Of a stretch of DNA of 64,000 nt, positions 9,670 through 21,406 are shown in pieces (the first letter of the stretch is position 1; each line of letters opens with the position of its first letter). A model generated the notes under the pieces. It worked only from the letters and a program-made list of their open reading frames with translations. It made no database searches and was not told where the DNA came from. The stretch is from CAMREV01 sp051650525. GTDB lineage: Bacteria > Bacillota_I > Bacilli_A > Mycoplasmatales > Mycoplasmoidaceae. A program made the translations under genes and the position numbers. The stretch is taken from positions 62,001-126,000 of the forward strand of contig JBOFJE010000012.1 in assembly GCA_051650525.1 (NCBI GenBank), read 5' to 3'.

Positions 9670-12368
9670 TGAAAAAAATAAAAGTATTCAGTTTTTATTC
9701 TTCAATTATGCTTACTATATTCCCACTAATTGCTTTATCAACAAATCAAATATTGCCTAAATCACAATATAGTGATAATAAAATTAAACAAGAATCACTA
9801 ACAACTAAACCATTAAATAATGCTGCTATTTCTGTTTTTCAAAATCCCCTTTATGGAACAAAATCATATCTAGATGCTAACAAGGTTAAAAATTCCTATT
9901 TTGGCAATTCACCTCTTTCTATCAATTCAATAAATCAAGTACAAAATAACCAATATTTTTTTAATTGAATTAAAAATGATGATGATCCCAATTCATTGAT
10001 CCAAATAATAGCTACACCAAAGGATAGTTACGATCAGTATAATATTATTAAATTAAATACTGATTTTGTTCAAATTAGTGATTCTGCAATATATAAGAAC
10101 GGTAATATAATCCTTATAGGGACTAATTTGAATGGCGATAAAATTTTATCTGTTTATAAAATTCAACCTAAATATTCAAATGTTAATATTCATTCAAGAA
10201 TTCTGCTTCTAAAAGATTCTTATGATTTGCCAAAATATGGTAATGATTTTGATAAAGATATAAAATATGGACTGTCCCCATATGATGAACAATTAAGTGA
10301 TGGATCTACTGATTTAATTTTATTCCCTGTTTATGCAACTGCAAATAATTTCTTAAACCATAATGATACAATTTTAAAACATATATTAATCTCTCCAAAT
10401 GGAAAAATTACTGTCAGAAATTTTCAAATCAATTTTTCAATGCCTAATAATCCTGGTTTTATTTCATCAGATAAACTTACATCTTTGAATGCATATATTT
10501 GAGATGGTAGAATATGTTTTTTTGCCTATTTTTGTCATCCGAATGAAAATGGGGTGCTTTCTGGAGTTCAATTTTATTTAAAAAAAGAATCTTGTTTGCA
10601 AAATAATGAAACTGTATTTAATTTGAACTCAACTCCTCAAAAAAAATTTCTATTGGCAAATCCTAATAGGATTATTCCATATGGTCTTGTCAGAGATTCT
10701 AGCTATATTGATTTAGAAGGAAATAAAATAAAAAGAATTAATATATATTGAATTATGCAAAATGATGTCATAGATTTAACCCCAAATAGAGATACTAAAG
10801 TTCCTGAAACTCTTTTTATGTCCCAAACACGTATTGATAATGATAACTTTCTAAAATCGATATATTCAAATTCAATTATGGATAAAAATTCTTCTGGAGG
10901 TATTGTTGGCAATCCTTATATTAATCAAATATCATATGATAGTAGAGGAGAATTAGATTCTGATAACCCTACCTTTATTGGGATAGTTTATAATGATGGT
11001 TATTCTCAATCTATTGATAATAATAGATTTAATCTTACTTTATCAGATATTAAATTAGATCAAAAAGATTTTCTCATAAGTAAAGAGAATTTAAGTAAAT
11101 GAATAAGACTACATAGTAGTTATGCTACAAAAGCTGTTTTATCTCATGCCGATACTCCTCAGTTTGCTGGATCTATCTATGATGGAACATATTATGCTGT
11201 AGGAATTGATCCTTATACTTCTGATGGTAAACCTATTAGTAATCCATCTTTTAATATTCGTAAATATCAGGCAAATAATTTTATTGATGATATGTCTTCA
11301 AATTGGGTTAAAAGTAATATTGTTCTGCCTTTTTCTAAAGAAGAGGCTAAAAAATATTACCCTCAAGATACTTCATTTGATAATATTTTTACACAAACAA
11401 AAGATTTTAACTATTCCTTTCAAAATCCTATAGAAACAGATGTTTCATACAATTCACCATTGTGATATAGTAGAAATTTTATTGATAATATCACTACAAA
11501 TCAATTAGATTTGAAGAAATCCTGGGATAAAATGTATATAAAAGGTAATCCAATTTTTCTTGATAAAGATGGAAAAAATATCGGGAGTGTTGACTACAAA
11601 CCAAATTATAAGACTAAAATATCAATATTTAATGTTTTCCAAAAAGGATACATTCAAAATGGGATAAAAATTTCTGTTGACGGAAAAGGTATATATAATT
11701 CTTTTATATTTTATGACAATCCTAAAGATGCTAATATTGCAAGTTTTAATAAAGGTAGCTTATCTAAATTTGCAAGTTATCATAATGGCTATATAGATTT
11801 ATTTAAAAATAGTGGTTATACCAATATTTTTGGAACTTCTATAAAAGAAAAAATTGTCCCACATGGGCAAAATACAATTGGGGTTGGAAATAATAATTTA
11901 ATTAATATTAATTATACATTTCTGAATAATTTTTATACTGGAATTAATTATGGCATAAATGATTTCCTTGGCGAAATCAAAGGAAATATATCATTCATTG
12001 ATCAAAATGATGATTTAATTAATGTTTCATTTTTAATCAATGGATTTATGTCATACTTAATAATAATTATAATAGTATTTATCTTTATTATTAGTAGTAG
12101 TGCATCTTTATTGACATATATATTAGTTAAAAAATCTATAATTAAAAAAGATTCATCCAAAATTAAATATAAGAGTTTTCAAATTTCAAATAAACTAAAT
12201 AATAATAGAGAACAAGAATATAAAAAATCTATGATAGATCATATTAAATTAACTACTGCTAGTTCAAATAATTCTATTAAAATTGGTAATAAATCTCAAA
12301 ATCAAAATACGATAAACCCTCTAAAAACTAATATTGGCAATAAAATTAAACCAATAAAAAGAAAATAA
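9669..12368 (+). CDS. Large surface-anchored membrane protein B (paralogue of C)
   Basis: An 899-residue protein of unknown function, translationally coupled to A by a TAATG overlap. A signal/anchor at about residues 7-25 has no lipobox. A long Asn/Ser/Asp-rich external region follows, then one membrane helix at about 795-820 and a Lys-rich tail of about 80 residues. The juxtamembrane segment (KIVPHGQNTIG) and the tail segment EQEYKKSMIDHIKLTTASSNNS closely match protein C. The N-terminal region keeps the shared pattern of the family (PLSINS..QVQNNQYFFNW). It is rich in TGA Trp codons. A and B are presumably made together and may form a complex, which is inference. Confidence 0.75.
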
Positions 12369-12394
12369 AGATTATTATTTAGTACAAAAATTAA

Positions 12395-12432
12395 AATAAT
12401 CCAATTTTTAAGGAGTTAAAAATTGGATTATT
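12395..12432 (-). terminator. Hairpin terminator between gene B and the rplS operon
   Basis: A 16-bp inverted repeat (12395-12410 with 12417-12432) is followed by a T-rich stretch only on the reverse strand. It best serves as the terminator of rpsP-trmD-rplS. It may also slow + strand transcripts from gene B. Confidence 0.7.
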
Positions 12433-12481
12433 GGCAAATATGATTAAATATCAAATAAAAATTTATAAGATTTTTTTATGA

Positions 12482-12838
12482 TTATTTTTTTTCTTTTATT
12501 CTCGTTGCTTTTCCAGTTCTATTTCTTTGATATGTCAAATATGCTCTTCTGACTTTACCTTTTCTCAAAACCTCAATATTATCAATTAATGGGGAATGAA
12601 TTTGAATAATCTCTTCAACTCAAACACCATTTGATTCCTTTCTAATAATAAATGTTTCTGATAATCCTGATCCTCTTCTTCTTAAGACAATTCCTTCAAA
12701 TCTCTGAATTCTAGTTTTATTTCCTTCACTAATTCTATTATGAACTATTATAGTATCTCCTGGTCCAAAATTTGGAACATTCTTTTTTATTTGGCTATTT
12801 TCAATTTCACTTAAAATTTTCTGTTGGTTAATTTTCAT
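12482..12838 (-). CDS. rplS: Ribosomal protein bL19
   Basis: A 118-residue large-subunit protein. Typical segments are FGPGDTIIVHNRISEGNKTR, QRFEGIVLRRRGSGLSETF and the basic end KVRRAYLTYQRNRTGKATR. It contacts the 30S-50S interface. The start overlaps the trmD end by 11 bases, with AAGGA inside trmD as ribosome site. It is the last gene of rpsP-trmD-rplS, and a hairpin follows. Confidence 0.97.
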
Positions 12839-13529
12839 TATTATTCCTTTTATTCTTTAAATACTTTTTGTATAGATCTTTGCGAAATTTCTTTGTTCTA
12901 TCTAATTGCTCATTAAATCGATACAATTTTATTTTATCATGATGTCCAGATATTAAAATATCAGGAACTATGTAACCTTCAAAATTTATTGGTTTTGTAT
13001 AAACTGGAAAATCTAATAAATTGTTATCAAATGATTCTGTCATTAAACTAGCATTATTAATAACACCAGGAATTTTACGAGAAATTGCATCTATTAATAT
13101 AAGTGCTGGTAATTCTCCTCCAGTTAATATAAAATTACCAATTGATATATTTACATCAACATAATTTTCAATCCTTGAATCTATTCCTTCATAATGACCA
13201 CAAATTAAAATAATATGAGAATATTTAATAAGCTTTTCAATCTGTGATTGATTAAATATTTTACCATGTGGTACTAAATTTATTATTAATGATTTTTCAG
13301 TTCTATTAGCTCTTATTGCAGCAACAATTGGTTCAATTTGCATTACAATACCAGAATTACCACCATAACCATAATCATCAATACTTTTATTTTTGTTATT
13401 ACTGTAATTTCTAATATCAATTAAATCTACAAAAATATGATTATTATTTATTGCTTTTTTTATAATTGAAGAATTGATATATTCCTTAATAATGTTTGGA
13501 AAAATGGTAATGACAGAAAATTTAATCAT
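12828..13529 (-). CDS. trmD: tRNA (guanine-N1)-methyltransferase TrmD
   Basis: A 233-residue SPOUT methyltransferase that makes m1G37 next to the anticodon and so prevents frameshifting. The knotted SAM site is clear: LICGHYEGIDSRIENYVD and ISIGNFILTGGELPALILID. The N-terminus MIKFSVITIFPNII and the GYGG loop are also typical. It sits 23 bases after rpsP and overlaps rplS. The rimM gene often found between rpsP and trmD in other bacteria is absent. Confidence 0.97.
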   Translation of the reverse strand: MIKFSVITIFPNIIKEYINSSIIKKAINNNHIFVDLIDIRNYSNNKNKSIDDYGYGGNSGIVMQIEPIVAAIRANRTEKSLIINLVPHGKIFNQSQIEKLIKYSHIILICGHYEGIDSRIENYVDVNISIGNFILTGGELPALILIDAISRKIPGVINNASLMTESFDNNLLDFPVYTKPINFEGYIVPDILISGHHDKIKLYRFNEQLDRTKKFRKDLYKKYLKNKRNNNEN

Positions 13530-13552
13530 TTTTCAAACTAATATCTTTTAAG

Positions 13553-14014
13553 CTATTTATTCTTTGAAGGGATCTTTTTAGTTTTTTTAGAAATAGTTAC
13601 CATTTTTATTTTCTTTTCTGCTATTTTCTGATTCATCATTTTTATTTTTAATTCTGCATTTGAAATAGATTTTTTTGAAGATAGTTTTTGTTTTTTAATG
13701 GGTTCAACGCTTTTTATTTTAGATTTTTTAACTGGTTTATGATTATCAGATTTTGACTTTATTTTCAATAAAGCAAATTCTTTTCATATACCTTCTTTTT
13801 TAAGCATATTCTTTACAGTCTCTGTAGGTTGAGCCCCATTATTTAATCATTTTAAAATAATATCTTTATTCAATTTTATATTCCCCGAAAAAGGTTCGTA
13901 TGTGCCTAAAAGTTCAATATATCTACTATCCCTAGAAAATCTTGAATCCATAGCCACTAACCTGTAAAAGGGAGTTTTATGTCTCCCAAGTCTTGTGAGT
14001 CTTATTTTTACCAT
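13553..14014 (-). CDS. rpsP: Ribosomal protein bS16 with long basic C-terminal extension
   Basis: A 153-residue protein. Residues 1-85 are standard bS16 (MVKIRLTRLGRHKTPFYRLV, then SRDSRYIELLGTYEP and a GAQPTETV segment). The remaining 65 or so residues are Lys/Ser-rich (repeated KKSK, KKTKK), giving nearly twice the usual length of 80-90. The start is ATG 14014 with AAGGA 11 bases upstream. First gene of the operon. Confidence 0.95.
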
Positions 14015-14068
14015 ATATGAAAATTCCTTAATTAATTACTTTTTAAAATAATAACATATTACATTGTA

Positions 14069-14090
14069 TGTATACTAAAAAAAGTATACA
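14069..14090. promoter_or_regulatory. Palindrome upstream of rpsP
   Basis: TGTATAC at 14069-14075 and GTATACA at 14084-14090 form a perfect 7-bp inverted repeat around an A-rich spacer, 55 bases upstream of the rpsP start. It could be an operator, a leader hairpin or part of the promoter. No function is demonstrated. Confidence 0.4.
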
Positions 14091-14103
14091 CTAATAAATT
14101 TTA

Positions 14104-14138
14104 TTATAAAAAAAAATAAAAGAATAATCTTTTATTTT
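14104..14138 (-). terminator. Terminator of surface genes D-C
   Basis: On the reverse strand, AAAATAAAAG (14129-14138) pairs with CTTTTATTTT (14113-14122) and runs on into T residues. The hairpin overlaps the stop codon of gene C. Confidence 0.65.
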
Positions 14139-16879
14139 ATTGGAGGTTTACCAACACTGGGTGCAACCTTATTTGCAGTTTGATTTGTTGGAGGTTTACC
14201 AACACCAGGTGCAACCTTATTTGCAGTTTGATTTATTGGAGGTTTACCAACACTGGGTGCAACCTTATTTGCAGTTTGATTTATTGGAGGTTTGCCAACA
14301 CCGGGTGCAACCTTATTTGCAGTTGCAGGAGTAGAATTATTTGAATTAGCAACAGTTAATTCAATGTGTTTAGTCATTGATTTCTTATATTCTTCTTCTG
14401 TACTATTGCTCAATTTTTTAGCAATTTTATATCCAGAACGACTCACTTCAACAACGTCTTTTTTATTTTTTTTTCTTAAAACTATCATTGTAATTAATAG
14501 AGCTAAAGCAATTAAAACAATGGGAACAACAATTGATGGAACTAAAACAACCACAAGACTAGAAAAACCACTTAAGTCAAAATCAATAACAACTAGATCT
14601 TTAGTAGATTTATTCAAAAAATAAATACTTCCTTTGAGAGTTCCATTATTATCATCACTAGAAACAGTTAATGAATTATAAGCAAAATCCATATAATCCT
14701 TATTGATATAAAACAAACTATGATCTTTATTGGAACCAATTATATTTTGATTAGGTGGTACAATTTTTTCTTGAATAGTTTTTTTATTTTCTTTCCCAAT
14801 AATTAAATCCTTAGTTTTTAGAGAACTAAACAATTTTAATTGAGTAGCTGCATCTGATGCTTTTCCTTTAATAAAATTTTTATTTATATCAAAAAATTGG
14901 AGATTGTGATCTAATGCAAGTGGATTATTTATGAAAATGAAGTCATTAGTAAATGAAGAACCTTTAGTAAAAATACCATTTGATAAACCATATTTAATAT
15001 AAGTACTAAAAATTCTAAATTGATCACTAAATGAAGTATCTACAGAAGAGATATTAATAATATCGTCTAGTTCACTAGGTGTATTAAAATTCTTTTGATA
15101 ATCTAAAATATTATTAATATTGTTTACTGAAATTCTTAATGCAGAATTTAATTTTGGTTTGGGATCTGTTGTTGATTTATTTCAACTGCTATAATCAATA
15201 TCATCAATCTTCTTATCTTTTGGAAGAACAATAGTTGTAGTTTTCTGAGTATCTAAAGTTATTGGATTTATAAATCCTTCAAGTCCTGATGATGAATCAA
15301 TATGTAGTAAAGCTGGTCTCACAACAACATAATCTGTTTCTGGAGTTGGCAATTTTATTCTAATATAAGTAAATAATTGTTTCCCATTAGAAATTGTCAT
15401 TGCTTCTTTAATATTTCGCGAACTTGATGCAATAAATCCTGAAGACCTTCATGAATTATTATTAAATTGATTATATAATGATTTGTAATCAAATTCATGA
15501 TTTTCACCAAAAAAAATGGGTGCATTATTAGTATCAGCTAAAGATCCACTTCTTCAATTAGAAAATCTAAAATTCATAATGGAGTCATTAGAATCATCAT
15601 AAGATATTTGTTTAATTTTTAAATCTGCTTGAAAAGAACCGGATTGAACATTAATGGGGATACTTTGAGAATCATATGGGGCACTTGATTCAAAAATCCC
15701 TTTTTCATTAGTTTTAAGAATAATTTTGTTAAATGATTCAGGGGCTGGATTAGATACAAAATCTGAATTCTGACTGACTCAATATAAATAAAATTTTCCT
15801 CCCTCAGATTCAATATCACTATTTACTAAAGCATATTGTTTAACTTTATCAAGTTGTGGTCTTGCATATTTAGTTGTAGCTGTACCACCATCATTCAATC
15901 CAGCTATTTTTTTAATAATAGGATTTCTACCATTCTCAAATACTTGATAGCCTGTCAAATTACCAGTTTCATTATTACCTCTTGTTATTAAAAAGTAAGT
16001 TTTATCATGATTAGTTTTAATACAATTCATGCTAACTAGTTGATCTTGAGTGGTAGCATAATTAAGATTAAGATGAATATCTGTAATATTCATCTTGTCA
16101 TTTAGAAAATCAATTTCTTTCACTGATGTTGGATTATTCTTAAATTCTGCACCATTAACACCTTGAGGCCACAATAAGAAGGAATCAGCATTATCTACTG
16201 AATTTGAAATTGGGGAAATTGAATAATTTGCTGAAGAACCAAAAACATTATGAAAAATTATTTTCTGTTTTTGAACTAAAATATTTTTTGTCCCAATAAT
16301 TCCAAGGGTTGTTTTTTGAATCGAAAATTCATATAAAGCTTGCTGCCCATGAATATCTGTTGAACAGACAATTAATTTATGATTAATTCAAAGAGAAGAA
16401 CCATTTCCAAGTCCATCAATATTTTCTGAAGATTTCAATATTTTAAGATCAGTATCAAGAGAAATATAATCATTAATATTAGGATCTATTGGTGTTCCAA
16501 TAATTTTAAGATGATGATTAGAGGGGTCTGGCACAAAATTGAAAACATAATCACTATTATAGACAGTATTTGATGAAGAAGTAGAAAGAACTGAATGATT
16601 ATTGTATAAATTAGGACTATTAAAATCATCTTTATTAACAATTATTTTTTGAGCCCTAAGAATTGCAGGAATACTTGTACTATTCATATATGTTGCAGCG
16701 TTATCTTTAAGATCATTAGTTGCTAAATCTAAATTTTTATTTGATGGTTCTGATAAATTATGAAAAATAAAACTTTCCTGCTTTTTTGAAGAATTCATTA
16801 TGGAAGAAAAAAAAGAAACAGTACAAAGAGAACAAATACTTATAATAGGTAGTAATTTAGTAATTTTAAATTTATTCAT
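14132..16879 (-). CDS. Large surface-anchored membrane protein C (paralogue of B)
   Basis: A 915-residue protein of unknown function. An N-terminal hydrophobic signal/anchor spans about residues 10-27. It contains two Cys, but neither is in a convincing lipobox. The external region begins with the family pattern SVLSTSSSNTVYNSDYVFNFV. One helix lies at about 772-801, followed by KK-rich residues. The tail holds EEEYKKSMTKHIELTVANSNNS, nearly identical to protein B, and ends in four 16-residue repeats TANKVAPGVGKPPINQ. The start is ATG 16879, with AGGAG overlapping the stop of D. Several Trp are TGA. A partner of D is inferred from gene order. Confidence 0.75.
14135..14323 (-). repeat. Four 48-bp tandem repeats in gene C
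   Basis: The unit encodes TANKVAPGVGKPPINQ; copies one and three have PG, copies two and four have PS. The alternation suggests that a two-unit block was duplicated. The number is four counting a slightly short last copy. It lies in the predicted cytoplasmic tail. Confidence 0.92.
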
Positions 16880-16887
16880 ATCTACTC

Positions 16888-19659
16888 CTATTTTTTCTCA
16901 TTTTTTTTCTCTATATTATTATTGTTTGGATTATTCATAGTTTTTTGTTGATTTGGCAAATTAGACTGGCCAACATTATTGTTTTTCTTATTAAAAAAAT
17001 GAATACCTCTCATAAGTCCTTTTGATATATTTGCCTTGTGACGCTTTTTTTGAACTAATAAGGTAACTGTAATTAAAATTGCAATTAAAATTACTGCAGC
17101 TAAAACAATTAAAATAATATAAAGATTTGCTCAAAAACCATCCACAGTTATTGAATAATTAAAATTTGTGATTCCATAATCTGGACTAATAGTGTAATTT
17201 ATATTTAATTTTCCTAAGAAATCATTAGGATTAGCAGACATATTTCTAATAAAAGGTATCATACTATCTTTTACCTGAATTATATTACTATTATCATCTC
17301 CAATTATTCCTTTAAATTTATTAAAAATGACATCACCTTGATCTGTTTGTCTAAAAGCAAAATTAACTTCATCATCAAATGATGATGGATAATAAAATGA
17401 TTTATTATTAAATAATAATGGATTATCAACATCATATTTGTCTGGTGAAAAAGATAAATTTAAATTAAAAGGTAATTTATCTTCTGAAATCGATGAACTG
17501 CCATAAGGATTCATAATGTTACCTTTCACAGTTAAGAATTCATTATTCTTCAAAATTGAATAATGTGTTTTAAGACCAGAAACAAAAAAATCTTGAGCCC
17601 TATCTTTTATATAATCTTTAATGATGTTTTTCACTCCATCTGAACCAATAAGATTTGGGTTTAAGATAGTTCCATCATCTCTTGATATTGAAATATAAGC
17701 AGGAATAGAAGTCTTAAAATCATTTGAAGAAAAATTAGCCTCTAGCAAATTCTTTGATGATGACAATACATTAGGTTTTGTTGATGAATTATCACCTTTA
17801 TATAGCCCTACTATAGATAATTCTTGATTAAAAACAGTAGGTGCTATAAATCTACTATATGAATCTTTTACAGGTGTGCTAGCACGTGGAACACCATTCA
17901 ACAAAGCAGTATAACCTTGAAAAACATTTCCGCCAGCTCGTAGTGCTTTATTACTTCAAACATTTGCATCCCATGGTGTTCTTCAGTTTAAAATTCCAAT
18001 TCTTGTTTGAAAAGAATTTTCAGTAAAACCACGATAATTTATTGGAATAGTAACACCATTTTCTAAGTTACTATCATGATTATATTCAGGATAAGAATAT
18101 TCATTTATAAATAAATAATTTGTATTTAATTTATTTTGGCCATCAAAAAAATAAAGATCTTTATCATTATCACCATATATAGCACTATTTTTCAAATCAA
18201 CTTCAACACTTGTAGCAATTGAAGGCGAATAAGGATTTCAAGCTCCAGATGCAGGAGAAGTAGTTAATAAAGCACTACTAAATAAATAAAGAAGATTCAA
18301 TTTATTTGAACCAATTCCATCAGGATGATCCTTATCACCTTTTCTTGCTAATGCATATGGCATATTTACTGTAGGATCAGATTGAATACTTTGAATTGTA
18401 GAAGCACCAGAAGTATCAAAATTTATCCCTCCAGTATCAGTAGAAGCAAGAATTGGTTGATTTATAATTTTACTAATATATCACTGTTTATTAGCTTTAT
18501 CAGTAGAAAACTCTTCAACTAATAACGAATTCTTATTAGTATAAGCTGGAACATTGAATAAAAAAGGCAATAATTCATGAACATAAATCTTTAATTCACC
18601 ATTGTTACATAATATAGGGGTAACAGCAACAGGAGCACCAACAGAAATAATATTTCTTGTTAAACCATTAGGAATTTCGGTTCTTATTGCAGGATCTGGA
18701 GTTACAGTGGAAGAAATAGGAAATGTCATATCGTTAGTGTAATTATAAAATAATTTTCCAGTAACTCTATCAAAAGATATATGAACAGGTGCCAGTTTCA
18801 AACTAGCATCTCAAGTTCCCAAGGCATATCCACCAACTCATACAACAAAATCTAATTTATTGGACAATTGAGATATATTATCAACATTTTGAACTGGAGA
18901 CATATAAATAGGATAAGCAGGAACATTATAACTAGCAAAATCAACAGGATTTGTAACACCTGGTTGTTTAGTAACAGCCTTGAATTTATCATCATTTGTG
19001 GCCAATTTATGGGAAACATCATCCTGTAATCCAACTGACTTATTCAAAGATATAGCTTTATTATAATGCACACTATTTGGATTCAAAACTTCTTTAATAT
19101 CATTTATATTAAATACAGACAATGCATATTTATGTTGAGGTTCAGCACTAGTAGAAGTATTGCCAACAATAACTAATTCATTATCTTCAACCAATGTTCC
19201 TAAACGAATAGCGCTCCCAATTTGTATAAATTGAGTCTCGATTTTTTGTGGAGCATAGCCAAATCCATTATTTCCATTAATATCCTTGGCTATAGAAGGA
19301 TTTTTTGCAGTAACCATTATATAAATTTTTTGATCTGGTCCATTTGAAAAATAATTAAAATAAAAATCTTTATTGAAAGTAACATTATTGGATTGAGTGG
19401 AAAGAACATTCTTTTTATTATAAAATTGCGGATTATTTATTAGATTGCTATTAACTAAATTTCTATATTGAAAATTTGCATTACCATAATCTATTACAGA
19501 ATTATTATTAGCTTTTTTAGTATAAAAATTAGAATAATCTACATTGTTCTTGCCAATAGAAATGGTTTTATCATTATTGAATAAAACTGATAATGATACT
19601 GATGCTGATACCATTAAACCCAATGACAAAATTGATAATATTTTTTTGTTTTTTTTCAC
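16888..19659 (-). CDS. Large surface-anchored membrane protein D (paralogue of A)
   Basis: A 923-residue protein of unknown function. GTG 19659 is chosen as start because TTGGAG ends 5 bases upstream. A longer TTG start at 19683 is possible but has no site. The signal/anchor spans residues 5-27. The external part carries NVLSTQSNNVTFNKDFYFNYF, YPIYMSPVQN and SANPNDFLGKLNINYTI, all matched in protein A. The helix lies at about 844-867, then a 56-residue Asn/Lys-rich tail. The stop lies 8 bases before the start of C. This is the first gene of the D-C pair, mirror image of A-B. Confidence 0.75.
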
Positions 19660-20247
19660 TATAACTCCAATATGTTGGTGCAAATTATGTTTGAATAGGA
19701 TTATATACCATTAAATTAAAAAAAGCAATTATTGCTATAATACTTTTTTTAATTTACTGTCTCAATTACTTGGTTTATGTATAATATTATCCAATTATTA
19801 ATATAATCAATTTTAACTTTTTTTATCAAAATATTCATAAGGAGTAATTCTTTCTTATTTATTATAAACCTATTAATAATAATTAATAAAAAATCAATCA
19901 ATCTATCAGTTTCCTTCCCAAAAAGAAATGAATCCTTGGTATTATTAATCATTAAACATAAAATAATGAATAATAAAGATATCCAACCAATTTTTTATCA
20001 ATATTACCATTCAATTTAAATGATTTAAATTAAGTCAAGTTGTGAATTTTAAATTACACCACAATGAAATAAATTTAATAAAATCTTAATTAATAGTAAT
20101 CAATCTATATTATACAAAAAAATTATACTCTGTTTTTTTACATAACATTGTAATTAATAATTAAAACTTATATATATAACAATTGAATCTACTAATATAA
20201 AATAAGTCTCAGATATTATATAATTAGTTTTATTTTAAGGATAAAAA
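19660..20247. other. Long AT-rich intergenic region between gene D and pncB
   Basis: This 588-base gap must hold the divergent promoters of D-C and pncB. A TATAAT-like box at about 20217 suits pncB. A 67-codon reverse-strand reading frame (19749-19952) ends exactly at a strong hairpin, but it has no ribosome site and is low in complexity. It is therefore left uncalled. No other gene, RNA or repeat is recognised. Confidence 0.5.
19712..19756. terminator. Strong hairpin in the gap between D and pncB
   Basis: A 14-bp perfect stem (19712-19725 with 19743-19756) has T-runs on both strands and a further small stem in the loop. No recognised gene points into it, so it may end a short reverse-strand transcript. 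Confidence 0.5.
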
Positions 20248-21297
20248 TTGATTAAATTCCCATATCTGTTATCTACTTATGCTTCAAAATATTTTCATAA
20301 AACAATAAAGATTGTTTCCAAAAAAAAACATTTATCCACTATTAAATTTTTTACATTTGATGATGATATTACTTTATGTGGTATTAAATTTATTAAACAA
20401 ATAATAAAAAATGAAATAGAAAAAAAAATACTTGATAAAATCACAATATATTCTCTTAGTGATGGAGATATTGTTCATTCAAAAAAACCTGTCCTTATCA
20501 TTCAAGGTCATTATAAACATTTTGCTCTCTTTGAAGGTATTTTTGATGGAATTCTAACAAGATTATCATCTATTAGTACAAATGTTAAAAAAATTTCTAT
20601 TAATCCCTATGTCAAAGATTTCATTTTTATGGCTGATAGGAATGATATTTTTTTAACACAACCATATGATGGATATGCAGCATACATTGGAGGAGCCAGA
20701 AATTTTGTTACCAAATCTATGATGTTAGAAATTGATGATAAAAATATAAATTATGTGGGAACCATGCCTCATAGTTTAATTCAGCAACATCAAGGTAATT
20801 TAATAGAAACTATTGAAAATTACCTAAAATATTTTCCAAATGAAAAAATTACTGCTCTTATTGATTATAATAATGACTGTATTGGGGAGATTGAAAAAAT
20901 AGCTAATTCAAAATTTAGATTATCCATTGGTTGAGTTAGAATCGATACTTCAAAAAATGTCGTTGATAAATCCTTACAAAAGGATGAATGAAAAAATAAT
21001 AGTCTAATAAAAGGGGTGAATTCAAATCTGATTTGAAATGTAAGAAATGCTCTTGATAAAAATAATCTAAGTCACATTAAAATTATTGTTAGCAGTGGAA
21101 TAAATGAGGAAAAAATAGAATCATTTTCCAAAGAAAATGCACCAGTTGATTGTTTTGGCATCGGATCATGATTTTTGCGTAAATCATGCCATTTTTCTGC
21201 AGATTTAATTAAAATTAATGATAAATATGAATCAAAATATGGCAGAAATAACAGTATAGAAAAAGAAATAAAAGAAATGAAGAGATGAATTTTTTAA
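20248..21297 (+). CDS. pncB: Nicotinate phosphoribosyltransferase
   Basis: A 349-residue enzyme joining nicotinate to PRPP, first step of NAD salvage. The pattern of the family is visible: YAAYIGGARNFVTKS, then VGTMPHSLIQQHQGN, TALIDYNND and the late VDCFGIGSW. The start is TTG at 20248, supported by AAGGA 7 bases upstream. No ATG fits. The gene stands alone and is shorter than the roughly 390-residue E. coli enzyme, as in other mollicutes. Confidence 0.88.
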
Positions 21298-21406
21298 TGA
21301 TATTGATAATCTTTTTTTAATCATGCATATTATTGCTATATAAATATGTTAAAATCAAAAAAAATGATATTTTTAATAAAAGCAACAAATTTAAAATGGA
21401 GGGAAA

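Noticed and set aside
14135..14323. 48-bp repeats as a CRISPR array
   Set aside because: The repeats are directly adjacent with no unique spacers and keep the reading frame of gene C.
14140..14624. Forward-strand reading frames opposite gene C
   Set aside because: They are mirror readings of the repeat-rich tail and membrane helix of gene C, without ribosome sites.
16388..16879. Protein C as a lipoprotein
   Set aside because: The Cys residues near the N-terminus lie in the hydrophobic core without the small residue needed before the modified Cys.
6784..19659. A-B/D-C block as a transposon or prophage
   Set aside because: No transposase, integrase, terminal inverted repeats or phage genes were found; the enclosed genes are ribosomal housekeeping genes.
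19749..19952. 67-codon reverse-strand gene
   Set aside because: No ribosome site, very low complexity, no recognisable domain; kept only as a note in the intergenic entry.
20331..20341. DnaA-box-like TTATCCACT as an origin signal
   Set aside because: It is a single imperfect copy inside the pncB coding region, with no cluster and no dnaA or dnaN nearby.
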